Below, piece after piece: positions 24,801 to 31,241 of a stretch of 41,539 nt of DNA. The stretch's first letter is position 1. The number at the start of each line of letters is the position of its first letter. Source of the DNA: Acidimicrobiaceae bacterium. Lineage in GTDB: Bacteria > Actinomycetota > Acidimicrobiia > Acidimicrobiales > Bog-793. The notes under the pieces were generated by a model. The model saw only the letters and a program-made list of their open reading frames with translations, ran no database searches and was not told where the DNA came from. Position numbers and translations under genes: made by a program. Location: positions 1-41,539 of the forward strand of contig JAODBO010000150.1 of the NCBI GenBank assembly GCA_025464005.1, read 5' to 3'.

Positions 24801-26686
24801 CCGCTCTGCTCCTCGATGAGGTCGAGCGCTCGCTCGATCACCGAGAGATTGCGCAGGCCGAGGAAGTCCATCTTCAGCAGGCCGAGCTCCTCGACCCCGT
24901 GCATCTCGTACTGGGTGACGATCGGCGCATCGGCCGGGTTCGACCCCGGCTCGGGCTTGCGCTGGATGGGGAGGTACTCCGTCAACGGCTCGTGGGTGAT
25001 GACGACCGCCGCGGCATGGATGCCGTCCTGACGCCTCAGCCCCTCGAGGCCACGCGCGACGTCGATGACGCGACGCGCCTCGGGGTCAGCCGCGTACATA
25101 TCGCGCAGCGTGGCCGCGGCGTGATAGCCGTCGTCGAAGCCCTCGACCCGGTCCAGGCAGGCGCTCAGAGGCGTGTCGCGGCCCATGATCAGTGGGGGCA
25201 TGGCCTTCGCGACGCGATCGCCGAGGGCGTAGGGGTAGCCGAGGACCCGGGCGGCGTCGCGCACGGCGGCGCGGGCCTTGATCGTCGAGAACGTCACGAT
25301 CTGCGCGACGCGGTCCCAGCCGTAGCGCTCCGAGGCGTAACGGATCATCTCGCCGCGATAGCGCTCGTCGAAGTCCATGTCGATGTCGGGCATCTGCTTG
25401 CGGCCCGGATTGAGGAAGCGCTCGAACAGCAGGTCGTAGCGGATGGGATCGAGGTCCACAATTCGCAGGCAGTACGCGACGCAGCAGCCGGCCGCCGAGC
25501 CGCGCCCCGGCCCGACTCGTATCCGCGCCGAGCGGGCATGCGCGATCAGGTCCCATACGACGAGGAAGTACGCCGAGAAGCCCATCGAAGAGATGACACC
25601 GAGCTCGTAGTCGAGGCGCTCCGACACCTCGCGCGGCAGCTGCGCGCCGTAACGCTCGTATGCCCCCTCGAACGTCAGATGGCGCAGGTAGGCGGTGGCC
25701 GACTCGTCGTAGGAGGACCCGCGGAACTCCTCCGGCACGGGGAACTCCGGCAGCGTCGGCTTGCCGAGCTCGATCTCGACGTTCGCCCGCTCCGCGATCC
25801 ACAACGTGTTGTCGCACGCCTCCGGGAGCTCGGAGAAGAGCTGGCGCATCTCGTCCGCCGTCTTCAGGTAGTGCTCCTCGCCGTCGAACTTGAAGCGCTT
25901 GGGGTCGTCGATCGTCGCGCCGGTCTGCACGCACAGCAGGGCGTCGTGGGCGACGGCGTCCTCTCGCCGGCAGTAGTGGCTGTCATTGGTCGCGACGAGC
26001 GGTGCGCCGATGGCTCGTGCAATGTCCACGAGCTGGGGGTTCGTGCGGCGCTGGTCGGCGATGCCGTGATCTTGCAGCTCGACGAAGAGGTTGTCCCTAC
26101 CGAAGATGTCCTGCAGACGGGCGGCGAGGCGCTTGGCGTCGTCGGGCTGCTCAGCGAGCAGCGCCTGCAGCACGACGCCACCGAGGCAGCCGGTCGTCGC
26201 GATGAGCCCGCGGTGGTGCGTCTCGAGCAGCTCCCAGTCGACGCGAGGCTTGTAGTAGTAGCCCTCGAGGTAAGCCGACGAGGAGAGCTGCATGAGGTTG
26301 CGGTAGCCCTCGCCCGTCTCGGCGAGCAGGGTCAGGTGGTAGTAGAGCTTCTCGCCCCGCTCGCCCTCGCCGCCGGTGTCGTCGACCCGCCCCCGTCGGA
26401 CCGGCCTGTCGTGGCGCGAGCTCGCGGCCATGTAGGCCTCGGTCCCGATGATCGGCGTGATGCCCTGGGCCCGGCACTCCTTGTAGAAGTCGAGGACGCC
26501 GTACATGTTGCCGTGGTCCGTGATCGCGAGTGCAGGCTGACCGTCGGCGACCGCGGTGGCCACGACGTCCTTGATCCGCGCCGCGCCATCGAGCATCGAG
26601 TACTCGGTGTGCTGGTGGAGATGGGTGAACGACCTCGTCGTACCGGCACCTCGCCCGTCGGGGCGTGTCGCTCCAGGCCCACTCAT
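21809..26686 (-). CDS. dnaE: DNA polymerase III alpha subunit with an in-frame intein
   Basis: 1625 residues as translated, 1217 after removal of the intein. It is the replicative polymerase. The PHP domain starts HLHQHTEYSMLDGA (residues 22 on) with AITDHGNMYG, and its metal-binding His look intact, as in proofreading mycobacterial DnaE1. The polymerase palm has GPGRGSAAGCCVAYCLRIV and the catalytic Asp pair in QMPDIDMDFDERYR. Downstream of the intein come ADYAFNKSHSYGYGLVAYQT, a helix-hairpin-helix region and an OB-fold (VVTGLSRRYTKKGELMATF). Start ATG 26684-26686 follows GGAGG by 7 nt; a GTG at 26713 would lack a ribosome-binding site. It lies 145 bp downstream of bpa. Confidence 0.95.
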   Translation of the reverse strand: MSGPGATRPDGRGAGTTRSFTHLHQHTEYSMLDGAARIKDVVATAVADGQPALAITDHGNMYGVLDFYKECRAQGITPIIGTEAYMAASSRHDRPVRRGRVDDTGGEGERGEKLYYHLTLLAETGEGYRNLMQLSSSAYLEGYYYKPRVDWELLETHHRGLIATTGCLGGVVLQALLAEQPDDAKRLAARLQDIFGRDNLFVELQDHGIADQRRTNPQLVDIARAIGAPLVATNDSHYCRREDAVAHDALLCVQTGATIDDPKRFKFDGEEHYLKTADEMRQLFSELPEACDNTLWIAERANVEIELGKPTLPEFPVPEEFRGSSYDESATAYLRHLTFEGAYERYGAQLPREVSERLDYELGVISSMGFSAYFLVVWDLIAHARSARIRVGPGRGSAAGCCVAYCLRIVDLDPIRYDLLFERFLNPGRKQMPDIDMDFDERYRGEMIRYASERYGWDRVAQIVTFSTIKARAAVRDAARVLGYPYALGDRVAKAMPPLIMGRDTPLSACLDRVEGFDDGYHAAATLRDMYAADPEARRVIDVARGLEGLRRQDGIHAAAVVITHEPLTEYLPIQRKPEPGSNPADAPIVTQYEMHGVEELGLLKMDFLGLRNLSVIERALDLIEEQSGVRPDIDTIPLDDEKTFEMLRSGDSIGVFQLEGGPMRSLMRSLAPTSFDDVAALVALYRPGPMAANMHRDYADRKNGRKPVTYLHPELEPILSETYGLMIYQESVMRVAQRFAGYSLEEADNLRKACLPAGTLLLSESRGYVPIERVMDLANRRVQTVDTTSATARFAEVADVWPVGIKPVYRLTTSTGYTIQATEDHRFLVEDRWTALRDIARGDLVGVAARTATDGGSKVSRAEVELAALLISEGYMPDVVKGPPRNPYFCNTDPELVAAFLSAFAELFGYPNSRVADVNGVTRVALTRDELLSLRPFLGRLGLSADKTIPLRLINAPLAKVERFLGLYFCADGWADRSGAHFGSKSREVCLGLKRMLLRCGILANLHRRTIKGHGEHYTLSIADKGQAKAFARLVSTHLTTVKAAKVGRWLMEWGEASSATNIGIPAAFLASELARRVDVTGRSKRRLGVDGAGHTSSRLLHRDTLNGLLYSERLEDLRTGDLVWDTVLSVEYVGELPCFDFEMADPERPYALAEDFLVHNCGKKIRALIAAEREKFVKGCADQGFGAALGTQLFDIIEPFADYAFNKSHSYGYGLVAYQTAWLKANHPVEYLAALLSSVKDDKDKTAVYLSECRTLGIEVHVPDVNVSMSNFTARRSGPEEAGLGSVPFGLSAVRNVGEGLVSLIVAEREAGGPFVDFHDFCCRVDPSVLNKRSVESLVKAGAFDSLGHPRKGLCLVFEEIIDRVLVRRREEELGISTLFSMLEPAPTEATGGAFAEARVPIPDLEFDKSERLVHEKEMLGLYVSDHPLLGVEAALRRITEGTIRELLDQVIGTADVGAAPGDQGGMRLVGGVVTGLSRRYTKKGELMATFVLEDLEAAIEVFVFPKAMQEYGGRLEEDAVVLLRGRIDQRDDQPKLLCSEVRRPDLVPDASTVPIEVSVPLNSLTESTVRRLRELVVDHPGSVPVHVRLGTKVLRLPAEFNVDPRSGFVGALKELLGAHAVG
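23201..24424 (-). mobile_element. DnaE intein, 408 residues, with LAGLIDADG homing endonuclease domain
   Basis: It interrupts dnaE between DNLRKA and CGKKIRAL, replacing residues 755-1162. Splicing motifs are complete: Cys1 in CLPAGTLLLSE (block A), the TxxH of block B in QATEDHRFLVEDRW, block F in TVLSVEYVGELPCFDFEM, and the terminal His-Asn of block G in EDFLVHN followed by Cys+1. The middle carries both LAGLIDADG-type helices, AALLISEGYM and FLGLYFCADGWAD, each with its acidic residue, so the endonuclease may still be active. The insertion point is in the conserved fingers-region segment, upstream of the FNKSHS segment where the split cyanobacterial DnaE intein sits. Confidence 0.93.
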
Positions 26687-26737
26687 CCACGTGCCTCCAC
26701 AGCTGATCCACACCCTTTGTCCACTGGCTGTGGACGA
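26683..26737. promoter_or_regulatory. Cluster of five DnaA-box-like sites in the dnaE leader
   Basis: Five nonamers match the actinobacterial form YY[GAC]TCCACA with at most one mismatch: TCATCCACG 26683-26691, GCCTCCACA 26693-26701, TGATCCACA 26704-26712, TTGTCCACT 26717-26725, and on the minus strand the perfect TCGTCCACA 26729-26737. They fill the space between the putative -10 box and the start codon of dnaE. Confidence 0.5.
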
Positions 26738-26759
26738 ACTACAGTGCTGTGATTCGTCC
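26732..26759. promoter_or_regulatory. 28-bp imperfect dyad over the dnaE promoter
   Basis: GGACGAA (26732-26738) and TTCGTCC (26753-26759) are perfect inverted repeats, and inside them ACAG and CTGT pair around a central TG, so 11 of 13 positions per arm match. A -10-like TGTAGT (minus strand, 26738-26743) lies in the left arm. The geometry fits a homodimeric repressor operator. Confidence 0.45.
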
Positions 26760-26831
26760 CCGGCCGAGGATAGCGCGACCCTGTCCGACCGTCCTTCGGA
26801 CCGTGCCGGGCGTGTCGGCCCCGCCGTCTCG

Positions 26832-27341
26832 CTAGAGGTAGGGGCCCGGGCGGTCCTGCACTGCTTGGGTCGTGCCGGCCGGGAGGCTCTGACGGCGCAT
26901 CTCCTCGAGCTGGGCGCGGGCGGCCATCTGTTGGGCGAACAGCGTCGCCTGGATGCCGTGGAAGAGGCCCTCGAGCCAGCCGACGAGCTGCGCCTGGGCG
27001 AGGCGGATCTCGGAGTCGCTCGGCTCGTCGGAGGAGAACGGCAGGGCGAGCCGGTCCAGCTCGCTCACGAGGTCGGGCGAGAGCCCGTCCGCGAGCTCAC
27101 GGATCGAGCTCTCGTAGATCTCCTTCATCCGTTGGCGGCTCACGGGATCGAGGGGTGACTGGCGCACCTCCTCGAGCAGCTGCTTGATCATCGAGCCGAC
27201 GCGCATCACCTTCGCCGGCTGTTCGACCGACTCACGAGAAGCCGCGCCGTCGCCGCTCTCGCGGTCGCCTTCGGCGAGACCTGTGCCGCTCGTTTCCCCG
27301 ACGACGACTGCGGGCGGGTGCTCGTTCATGGGTTCGCTCAT
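26832..27341 (-). CDS. bpa: Bacterial proteasome activator Bpa/PafE
   Basis: 169 residues. Bpa forms an ATP-independent dodecameric ring that opens the 20S proteasome gate and feeds it unfolded proteins. The family core is unmistakable: EQPAKVMRVGSMIKQLLEEV, SSIRELADGLSPDLVSELDR, and LAQAQLVGWLEGLFHGIQAT followed by LFAQQMAARAQLEEMR. The C-terminus is GPYL, the HbYX-type motif that docks on the proteasome. The N-terminal 50 residues are disordered (SGTGLAEGDRESGDG). The start is ATG 27341, with ATG 27329 as an alternative. The gene implies that the host has an actinobacterial proteasome. It lies upstream of dnaE on the same strand. Confidence 0.93.
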   Translation of the reverse strand: MSEPMNEHPPAVVVGETSGTGLAEGDRESGDGAASRESVEQPAKVMRVGSMIKQLLEEVRQSPLDPVSRQRMKEIYESSIRELADGLSPDLVSELDRLALPFSSDEPSDSEIRLAQAQLVGWLEGLFHGIQATLFAQQMAARAQLEEMRRQSLPAGTTQAVQDRPGPYL

Positions 27342-27380
27342 GGTGTCGATTCTTGCTGCTCGGACCGCTCGTTCGAAGCG

Positions 27381-27400
27381 CGCCGACAACCTGTTCGGCG
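27381..27400. promoter_or_regulatory. Inverted repeat upstream of bpa
   Basis: CGCCGA (27381-27386) and TCGGCG (27395-27400) form a perfect 6-bp dyad with an 8-nt centre, 40 bp upstream of the bpa ATG. It is an operator or leader hairpin candidate only. Confidence 0.3.
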
Positions 27401-27472
27401 ACCACGGTGGCCAACGCGCTCGACTAGGTCGCTAGGACAACGTCGTCGGCTGACGGTGGGACGAACACGGGA

Positions 27473-27506
27473 CTCCCTCGGCGTCCCGAGCGGGACGCCG
27501 AGGGAG
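27473..27506. terminator. Perfect 16-bp-arm hairpin
   Basis: CTCCCTCGGCGTCCCG (27473-27488) and its exact complement CGGGACGCCGAGGGAG (27491-27506) are separated by two bases. It lies 28 bp beyond the stop of the 27535-27945 gene and upstream of bpa, and has no T-run, so it fits a stem-only actinobacterial terminator. Confidence 0.8.
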
Positions 27507-27534
27507 GCGCGCGGCGGCTAGGGGGGAGCGCCGC

Positions 27535-27945
27535 TCAGGCGCGCGCGACGCGGCGGAGATCCTCTAGGGATAGCTCCGCCGTGACTTCCCCACCGCACTG
27601 GTCGCAGTGTGCGGTGTGGCGCCACGATCGGAGCAGCCGCGTGCCCGAGGAGTCGAGGAATACGACGAAAGCGTCGGAATCCGGATGCAACACCAGATGG
27701 TCGTACGGCCGCCACTGGGTCGCGACCGAGGAGACCACGCGCGGTCCCTTCAGCACCCGGCAGAACCGGTGCTCCACGGGATCGAAGAGCCACGTGCTGT
27801 GGCACGACTCGAGCACGACGAACTCGGGCGCGCCTACAGCCGCCTCGAGCAGGTGCGAGGCGGTCGGACGAGTCACGCTCGATCCGTGCCGAGCGCTCTC
27901 TGTCGGGAGGGTTCCAAACTCACGTACGTCCACGTAGATGATCAT
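27535..27945 (-). CDS. Small unknown protein with a C-terminal CxxC
   Basis: 136 residues with good coding bias. It begins MIIYVDVREFGTLPTE and has a compact beta-rich middle (EFVVLESCHSTWLFDPVEHR, FCRVLKGPRVVSS). The region RSWRHTAHCDQCGGEVTAEL near residues 107-126 looks like half of a zinc-binding site. No family is recognised. The start ATG follows a G-rich run directly, and a TAGGCC lies 7 nt upstream, so it may be leaderless. A strong terminator follows, so it is probably a single-gene unit. Confidence 0.65.
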   Translation of the reverse strand: MIIYVDVREFGTLPTESARHGSSVTRPTASHLLEAAVGAPEFVVLESCHSTWLFDPVEHRFCRVLKGPRVVSSVATQWRPYDHLVLHPDSDAFVVFLDSSGTRLLRSWRHTAHCDQCGGEVTAELSLEDLRRVARA

Positions 27946-28033
27946 GCCCCCCGGCCTACGACGACCCGTGCACGGCCCGATTGCAGTCGCGTGAAGATCA
28001 CGCCGAGTCCCACACGCTGCGCCTATCTCGCAC

Positions 28034-28420
28034 TCAGCTTCCTCTCAGGGGACCGCCGCCGAGCAGGGCCTCGACGACGCGCGCCTCTATCCCTTCCAGG
28101 GCGAACGCCTCTACGACGTGCCCGCAGCGGTGAAGTTGCTCGGAGAGCTCGACGAGCTCGGCGGCAAAGTCGAGCGCCGCCGAGCGCGGCAGCGACCATC
28201 GATCCTGGGCGGCTCCGCGCAGCGCCGGAGCGGCGAGCGCGTCGGTCATCCGCGCCGTCGCGCGAGCCACCGCGGACCGAGCGTCGTGGCTCGGCGTAGA
28301 CCGTCCGAAGCGCAGTCGCGCTCCGGAAACGACGCTCAATGCCGCGACGAGGCGTGCACCGTCCTCCGGCCGCAGCTCTGCCGCGTCCTCGAAGATGTCG
28401 GCACCACCGTTCTTCGGCAC
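28034..28420 (-). CDS. Unknown helical protein downstream of the SCO1664-family gene
   Basis: 128 residues from GTG 28420. The frame continues upstream without a stop to the TGA of the SCO1664-family gene but has no other start codon, so the start is uncertain. The product is Ala/Leu-rich and helical (AALDFAAELVELSEQLHRCG, ALEGIEARVVEALLGGG). In many actinobacteria the mycothiol gene mshC follows this cluster; this protein is not MshC, and nothing like MshC is here. It is probably the fourth gene of the operon. Confidence 0.5.
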   Translation of the reverse strand: MPKNGGADIFEDAAELRPEDGARLVAALSVVSGARLRFGRSTPSHDARSAVARATARMTDALAAPALRGAAQDRWSLPRSAALDFAAELVELSEQLHRCGHVVEAFALEGIEARVVEALLGGGPLRGS

Positions 28421-28486
28421 CTCACGAAGATGGCCCCACCCTCTACCGGGCCCGCTACCGACACGTGCCCGAGCTTGGCGCGCTGA

Positions 28487-29209
28487 TCAGACGAGGGGCC
28501 ACGGATAGGGACGTTCGTCGAGATCCGGTGCCGGGAAGCTGGGCGTCTCGAGCAGTTCCGTCGCCCGTCGCTCGAGGCCGGCGAGCTCCTCCTCGGCGAG
28601 CAGAGGCACGAGACGCTCAGGCATGGCGTAGCGCAGGGTCTCGCAGCCGGCGAGAACGGCGTCGGGGAGCCGCTCCCCGGCGAAGTCCCACATGACCGTG
28701 CGCAGCTTCGGCGCCGGATGGAAGCACAGTCCGTTGTCGATGCCCCACAGGTGGTCCTCGGCGTCGACGAGGACATGGCCGCCCTTGCGATCCGCGTTGT
28801 TGGCGAGCAGGTCGAAGGCGGCGAGCACGCGTAGCGCGTCGAGATAACGAGGCTTTTCGACGAGGGTGAAGTAATGCTGCTCGAAGTCCGCGTCGACGAA
28901 GCGCTGCAGTGAGCCCACACCGAAGGGCGCCTCGGCGCGCCACACGGTCTCGGGCACGACATCGAGGTCGAGCGCGCTCGACAGCTCGTACGCGGCGACC
29001 TCGCGCCGGAAGAGCCCGTCCGGGAAGTCCCAGAGGGGCCGCTCCCCTTCTCCGGGCTTGTAGATCGCGCGGCCCTCGCTGGCGGCGAGGCGCACCGTGA
29101 CGAGCAGCGTGGCGTTCGAGCTCCACGGCATCCGGCCCTCGACCTCGACGTCGCCCGACTCGAGCAGCGACAGCCAGTCGGCGTGGCTGGGCGCGGGGCC
29201 CTCGCTCAC
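28487..29209 (-). CDS. SCO1664-family protein (PI3/PI4-kinase-like fold)
   Basis: 240 residues. The family is a short protein-kinase-like fold found with DUF3090 and phosphomutase genes. Visible features are the nucleotide-binding Lys region GRAIYKPGEGERPLWDFP, then FRREVAAYELSSAL, the catalytic-loop-like FDLLANNADRKGGHVLVD, and the metal-binding-like HLWGIDNGLCFHP. The start is GTG 29207-29209, overlapping the DUF3090 stop in GTGA; a longer start further up is less likely. The biological role is unknown to me; its recurrent partners suggest one shared phosphate-transfer function. Confidence 0.85.
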   Translation of the reverse strand: MSEGPAPSHADWLSLLESGDVEVEGRMPWSSNATLLVTVRLAASEGRAIYKPGEGERPLWDFPDGLFRREVAAYELSSALDLDVVPETVWRAEAPFGVGSLQRFVDADFEQHYFTLVEKPRYLDALRVLAAFDLLANNADRKGGHVLVDAEDHLWGIDNGLCFHPAPKLRTVMWDFAGERLPDAVLAGCETLRYAMPERLVPLLAEEELAGLERRATELLETPSFPAPDLDERPYPWPLV

Positions 29210-29709
29210 GTCAGGGGCGGATGGTGACCGTTCGTCCTCGGGCACGCGTGGCCTCTCGGGTCGAGCGGGAAACCGCAGAGCGGGCACGGGGGCCGGCCCG
29301 CCTCTACGAGCTGGGTCCCGCGGATGGCGAGCGCCGCCGCCTGCTCGCGGGTCATCGACAGGCTCGCGTCGTCGCCGGACTCGTCCTCCTCGGCGACGAG
29401 CTCACCGGCAAGTATCACGACCCGGTCGGCAGTCGTGTCGTAGGAGACCGCGAGCTCCCCGACGGCGAACTCCGGCTCGTCGAAGGCATCGAGGTCCAGT
29501 CCGGCCTGCTGGAGCTCGCCGGGACGAGCAAGGTCCTGCAGGAGCCGACCGAGCAGCTCGGCGAGCGCCCCGACCTGCTGCTTCTCGACCTTGAGCGTGA
29601 CGATCGAGCTCCCCTGGCGCGCCTGTAGGTAGAAGCTCCGGGCGCCAACGGCGCCGACCGTCCCGACGGTCACCTTGTCCGGGGCGTCGAACTCGTAGGA
29701 GGTGCTCAC
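29206..29709 (-). CDS. DUF3090-family protein
   Basis: 167 residues. It begins STSYEFDAPDKVTVGTVGAV then GARSFYLQARQG, the diagnostic start of DUF3090, and ends with a CPLCGFPLDPRGHACPRTNG zinc-ribbon-like segment. The GTG start (29707-29709) overlaps the phosphomutase stop, and its TGA overlaps the next GTG, both as GTGA. All three genes therefore form one tightly coupled unit. Function is unknown; the four Cys/His of the tail could hold a zinc ion. Confidence 0.88.
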   Translation of the reverse strand: MSTSYEFDAPDKVTVGTVGAVGARSFYLQARQGSSIVTLKVEKQQVGALAELLGRLLQDLARPGELQQAGLDLDAFDEPEFAVGELAVSYDTTADRVVILAGELVAEEDESGDDASLSMTREQAAALAIRGTQLVEAGRPPCPLCGFPLDPRGHACPRTNGHHPPLT

Positions 29710-30419
29710 GCTGGCGCCGCCGGCCGATGCGCGCTCGCTCCCCGCCCTTTCGTCGGCGCTCCGTGGGAATTGGCGGAGATCCCGAGCGCCGAGAGCGCTC
29801 CGGTCGAGTTGACGGCGAGCACGGACGGGCCTGCTGTCGAGTACGCGACGACGCTCACCGAGCAGGTCGAGATGACCGTCCGTTGCACGAGGTCCAACGG
29901 CACGCCCATGGCGTCGCCCACGACGATCTTGATCGGATCGGCGTGCGAGACCGCCACGACGAGCTCTCCCGGATGGCGCGCGACGATGCGCTCGACCGTT
30001 GCCGCCATTCGCGCCTGCACCTCGACGAAGGACTCCCCGCCGGGAAAGCGAAACCCGGACGGGTGGTGCTGCACCGTCTCCCACTCGGGAAGCTTGCGGA
30101 GCTTGGCGAGCTCTGCACCTGTCCACTCGCCGAAGTCGCACTCGATCAGCCCACGCTCGACGACCACGTGGAGACCGAGATGGGCCGAGACGCCCTTAGC
30201 GGTCTCGCGAGCCCGCTCGAGGGGCGAGGAGTACACGGCGGCGACCGATCCGAGCACCGCGAGCCGACTGCCGGTCTGATCGGCCTCCTCCACGCCGCGC
30301 TCCGCGAGGTGCAAGCCCTTGGCCCGCCCGGGAAGGACCTTGCCAGTCGTCGGCGTCGTGCCGTGGCGGACGAAGCAGACGACCGTGGGTCGCGGTGCAG
30401 CAGGTGACCGGGGCGCCAT
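29706..30419 (-). CDS. Histidine phosphatase/phosphomutase of the MSMEG_4193 family
   Basis: 237 residues, phosphoglycerate-mutase-like fold. The catalytic His is in VVCFVRHGTTPTTGKVLPG, the second Arg in AAVYSSPLERARETAKG, the Glu in RGLIECDFGEWTG, and the second His in LVVAVSHADPIKIVVGDAMG. It heads the coupled SCO1664 cluster. ATG 30417-30419 is preferred because the RHG motif follows closely and a TACGTT box (30427-30432) ends 7 nt upstream, giving a leaderless mRNA. The substrate is unknown. It diverges from the uracil-DNA glycosylase gene by only 24 bp. Confidence 0.88.
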   Translation of the reverse strand: MAPRSPAAPRPTVVCFVRHGTTPTTGKVLPGRAKGLHLAERGVEEADQTGSRLAVLGSVAAVYSSPLERARETAKGVSAHLGLHVVVERGLIECDFGEWTGAELAKLRKLPEWETVQHHPSGFRFPGGESFVEVQARMAATVERIVARHPGELVVAVSHADPIKIVVGDAMGVPLDLVQRTVISTCSVSVVAYSTAGPSVLAVNSTGALSALGISANSHGAPTKGRGASAHRPAAPA

Positions 30420-30443
30420 GGGACCCAACGTAGCGTGGCGCCC
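30420..30443. promoter_or_regulatory. Overlapping divergent leaderless promoters
   Basis: Only 24 bp separate two divergent start codons. On the minus strand TACGTT (30427-30432) stands 7 nt before ATG 30419; on the plus strand TAGCGT (30431-30436) stands 7 nt before GTG 30444. The two -10 boxes share bases 30431-30432, and each -35 region falls in the other gene's coding sequence. RNA polymerase could not occupy both at once. Confidence 0.6.
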
Positions 30444-31193
30444 GTGGAGGCAACGAACGGCGCGAGGCCGGGCAACCGGGACCGCAGCAGTGCCCTCGCG
30501 GACCTCGACGCCCGTGTCGAGTCGTGTCGTCGATGCCCGCGTCTCGTCGCTTGGCGGGAGGAGGTGGCCCGCGCGCCGCGGGCGTCCTTTGCCGGCGAGC
30601 CGTACTGGGCGCGACCGCTCCCCGGCTTCGGTGACCCCTGCGCGCGACTGCTCGTCGTGGGCTTGGCGCCGGCCGCGCACGGCGGCAACCGCACCGGGAG
30701 GATGTTCACCGGCGACCGGTCGGGCGACTTCCTCATCGCCGCGCTGCATCGGGCCGGCTTCGCGAACCAGCCGACGAGCACCGCCGCGGACGACGGCTTG
30801 GAGCTGTGGGACACCTACGTCACCGCTCCGGTGCGCTGTGCTCCCCCCGCCAACCGGCCGGAGCCCGACGAACGGAGCCGCTGCGCCCCGTATCTCGCCG
30901 AGGAGCTCGGACTGCTCGCCGACGTGCGGGTCGTCCTGGCGCTCGGCGCGTTCGCGCTCGACTCGTTGTGGTCCCAGCCAGCGATCCACGAGCGGGGCGC
31001 GCGAGCGGGGCGGGAGCGGAAGCCGCGTTTCTCCCACGGCGCCGAGGCGCAGCTGGCGCCGCTTCGCCCAGGGGGCACGCCTCGCACCCTCGTCTGCTCC
31101 TACCATCCGAGCCAGCGCAACGTCTTCACCGGCCTCCTCACCCCCGAGATGCTCGACGATCTGCTCGCGAGGATCCGGACCCTGCTCGGCTGA
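30444..31193 (+). CDS. Family 5 uracil-DNA glycosylase (UDGb)
   Basis: 249 residues. It removes uracil, and in this family also hypoxanthine, from DNA for base-excision repair. Family features are the iron-sulfur Cys pair in ESCRRCPRLVAWREEV and two more Cys in VRCAPPANRPEPDERSRC, motif A GLAPAAHGGNRTGRMFTGDR with its Gly/Ala-type catalytic segment, and motif B CSYHPSQRNVFTG. GTG 30444 is chosen because of the TAGCGT box 7 nt upstream; GTG 30435 would overlap that box. It converges with the FrhB gene; the 42-bp gap folds into an imperfect hairpin bounded by GGCTGA and TCAGCC. Confidence 0.9.
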   Translation: MEATNGARPGNRDRSSALADLDARVESCRRCPRLVAWREEVARAPRASFAGEPYWARPLPGFGDPCARLLVVGLAPAAHGGNRTGRMFTGDRSGDFLIAALHRAGFANQPTSTAADDGLELWDTYVTAPVRCAPPANRPEPDERSRCAPYLAEELGLLADVRVVLALGAFALDSLWSQPAIHERGARAGRERKPRFSHGAEAQLAPLRPGGTPRTLVCSYHPSQRNVFTGLLTPEMLDDLLARIRTLLG

Positions 31194-31241
31194 GCAGGCG
31201 ATGACGGGCGGGGGAGCGCGAGGCTCGCCGTCGGGTCAGCC
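31188..31241. terminator. Imperfect hairpin between convergent udg and frhB genes
   Basis: GGCTGA (31188-31193) pairs with TCAGCC (31236-31241), using both stop codons, with an inner imperfect GACGG/CCGTC stem. It could act for both directions. Confidence 0.4.

Noticed and set aside
26687..26713. GTG 26713 as start of dnaE
   Set aside because: It lacks a ribosome-binding site, whereas ATG 26686 has GGAGG 7 nt upstream; the extra residues are not DnaE-like.
24209..26752. 847-codon plus-strand frame opposite dnaE
   Set aside because: Antisense shadow of the polymerase; composition is dominated by reverse-codon Arg, Val and Glu.
26732..26759. The dnaE dyad as a LexA/SOS box
   Set aside because: Arm sequence and spacing do not fit TCGAAC-N4-GTTCGA.
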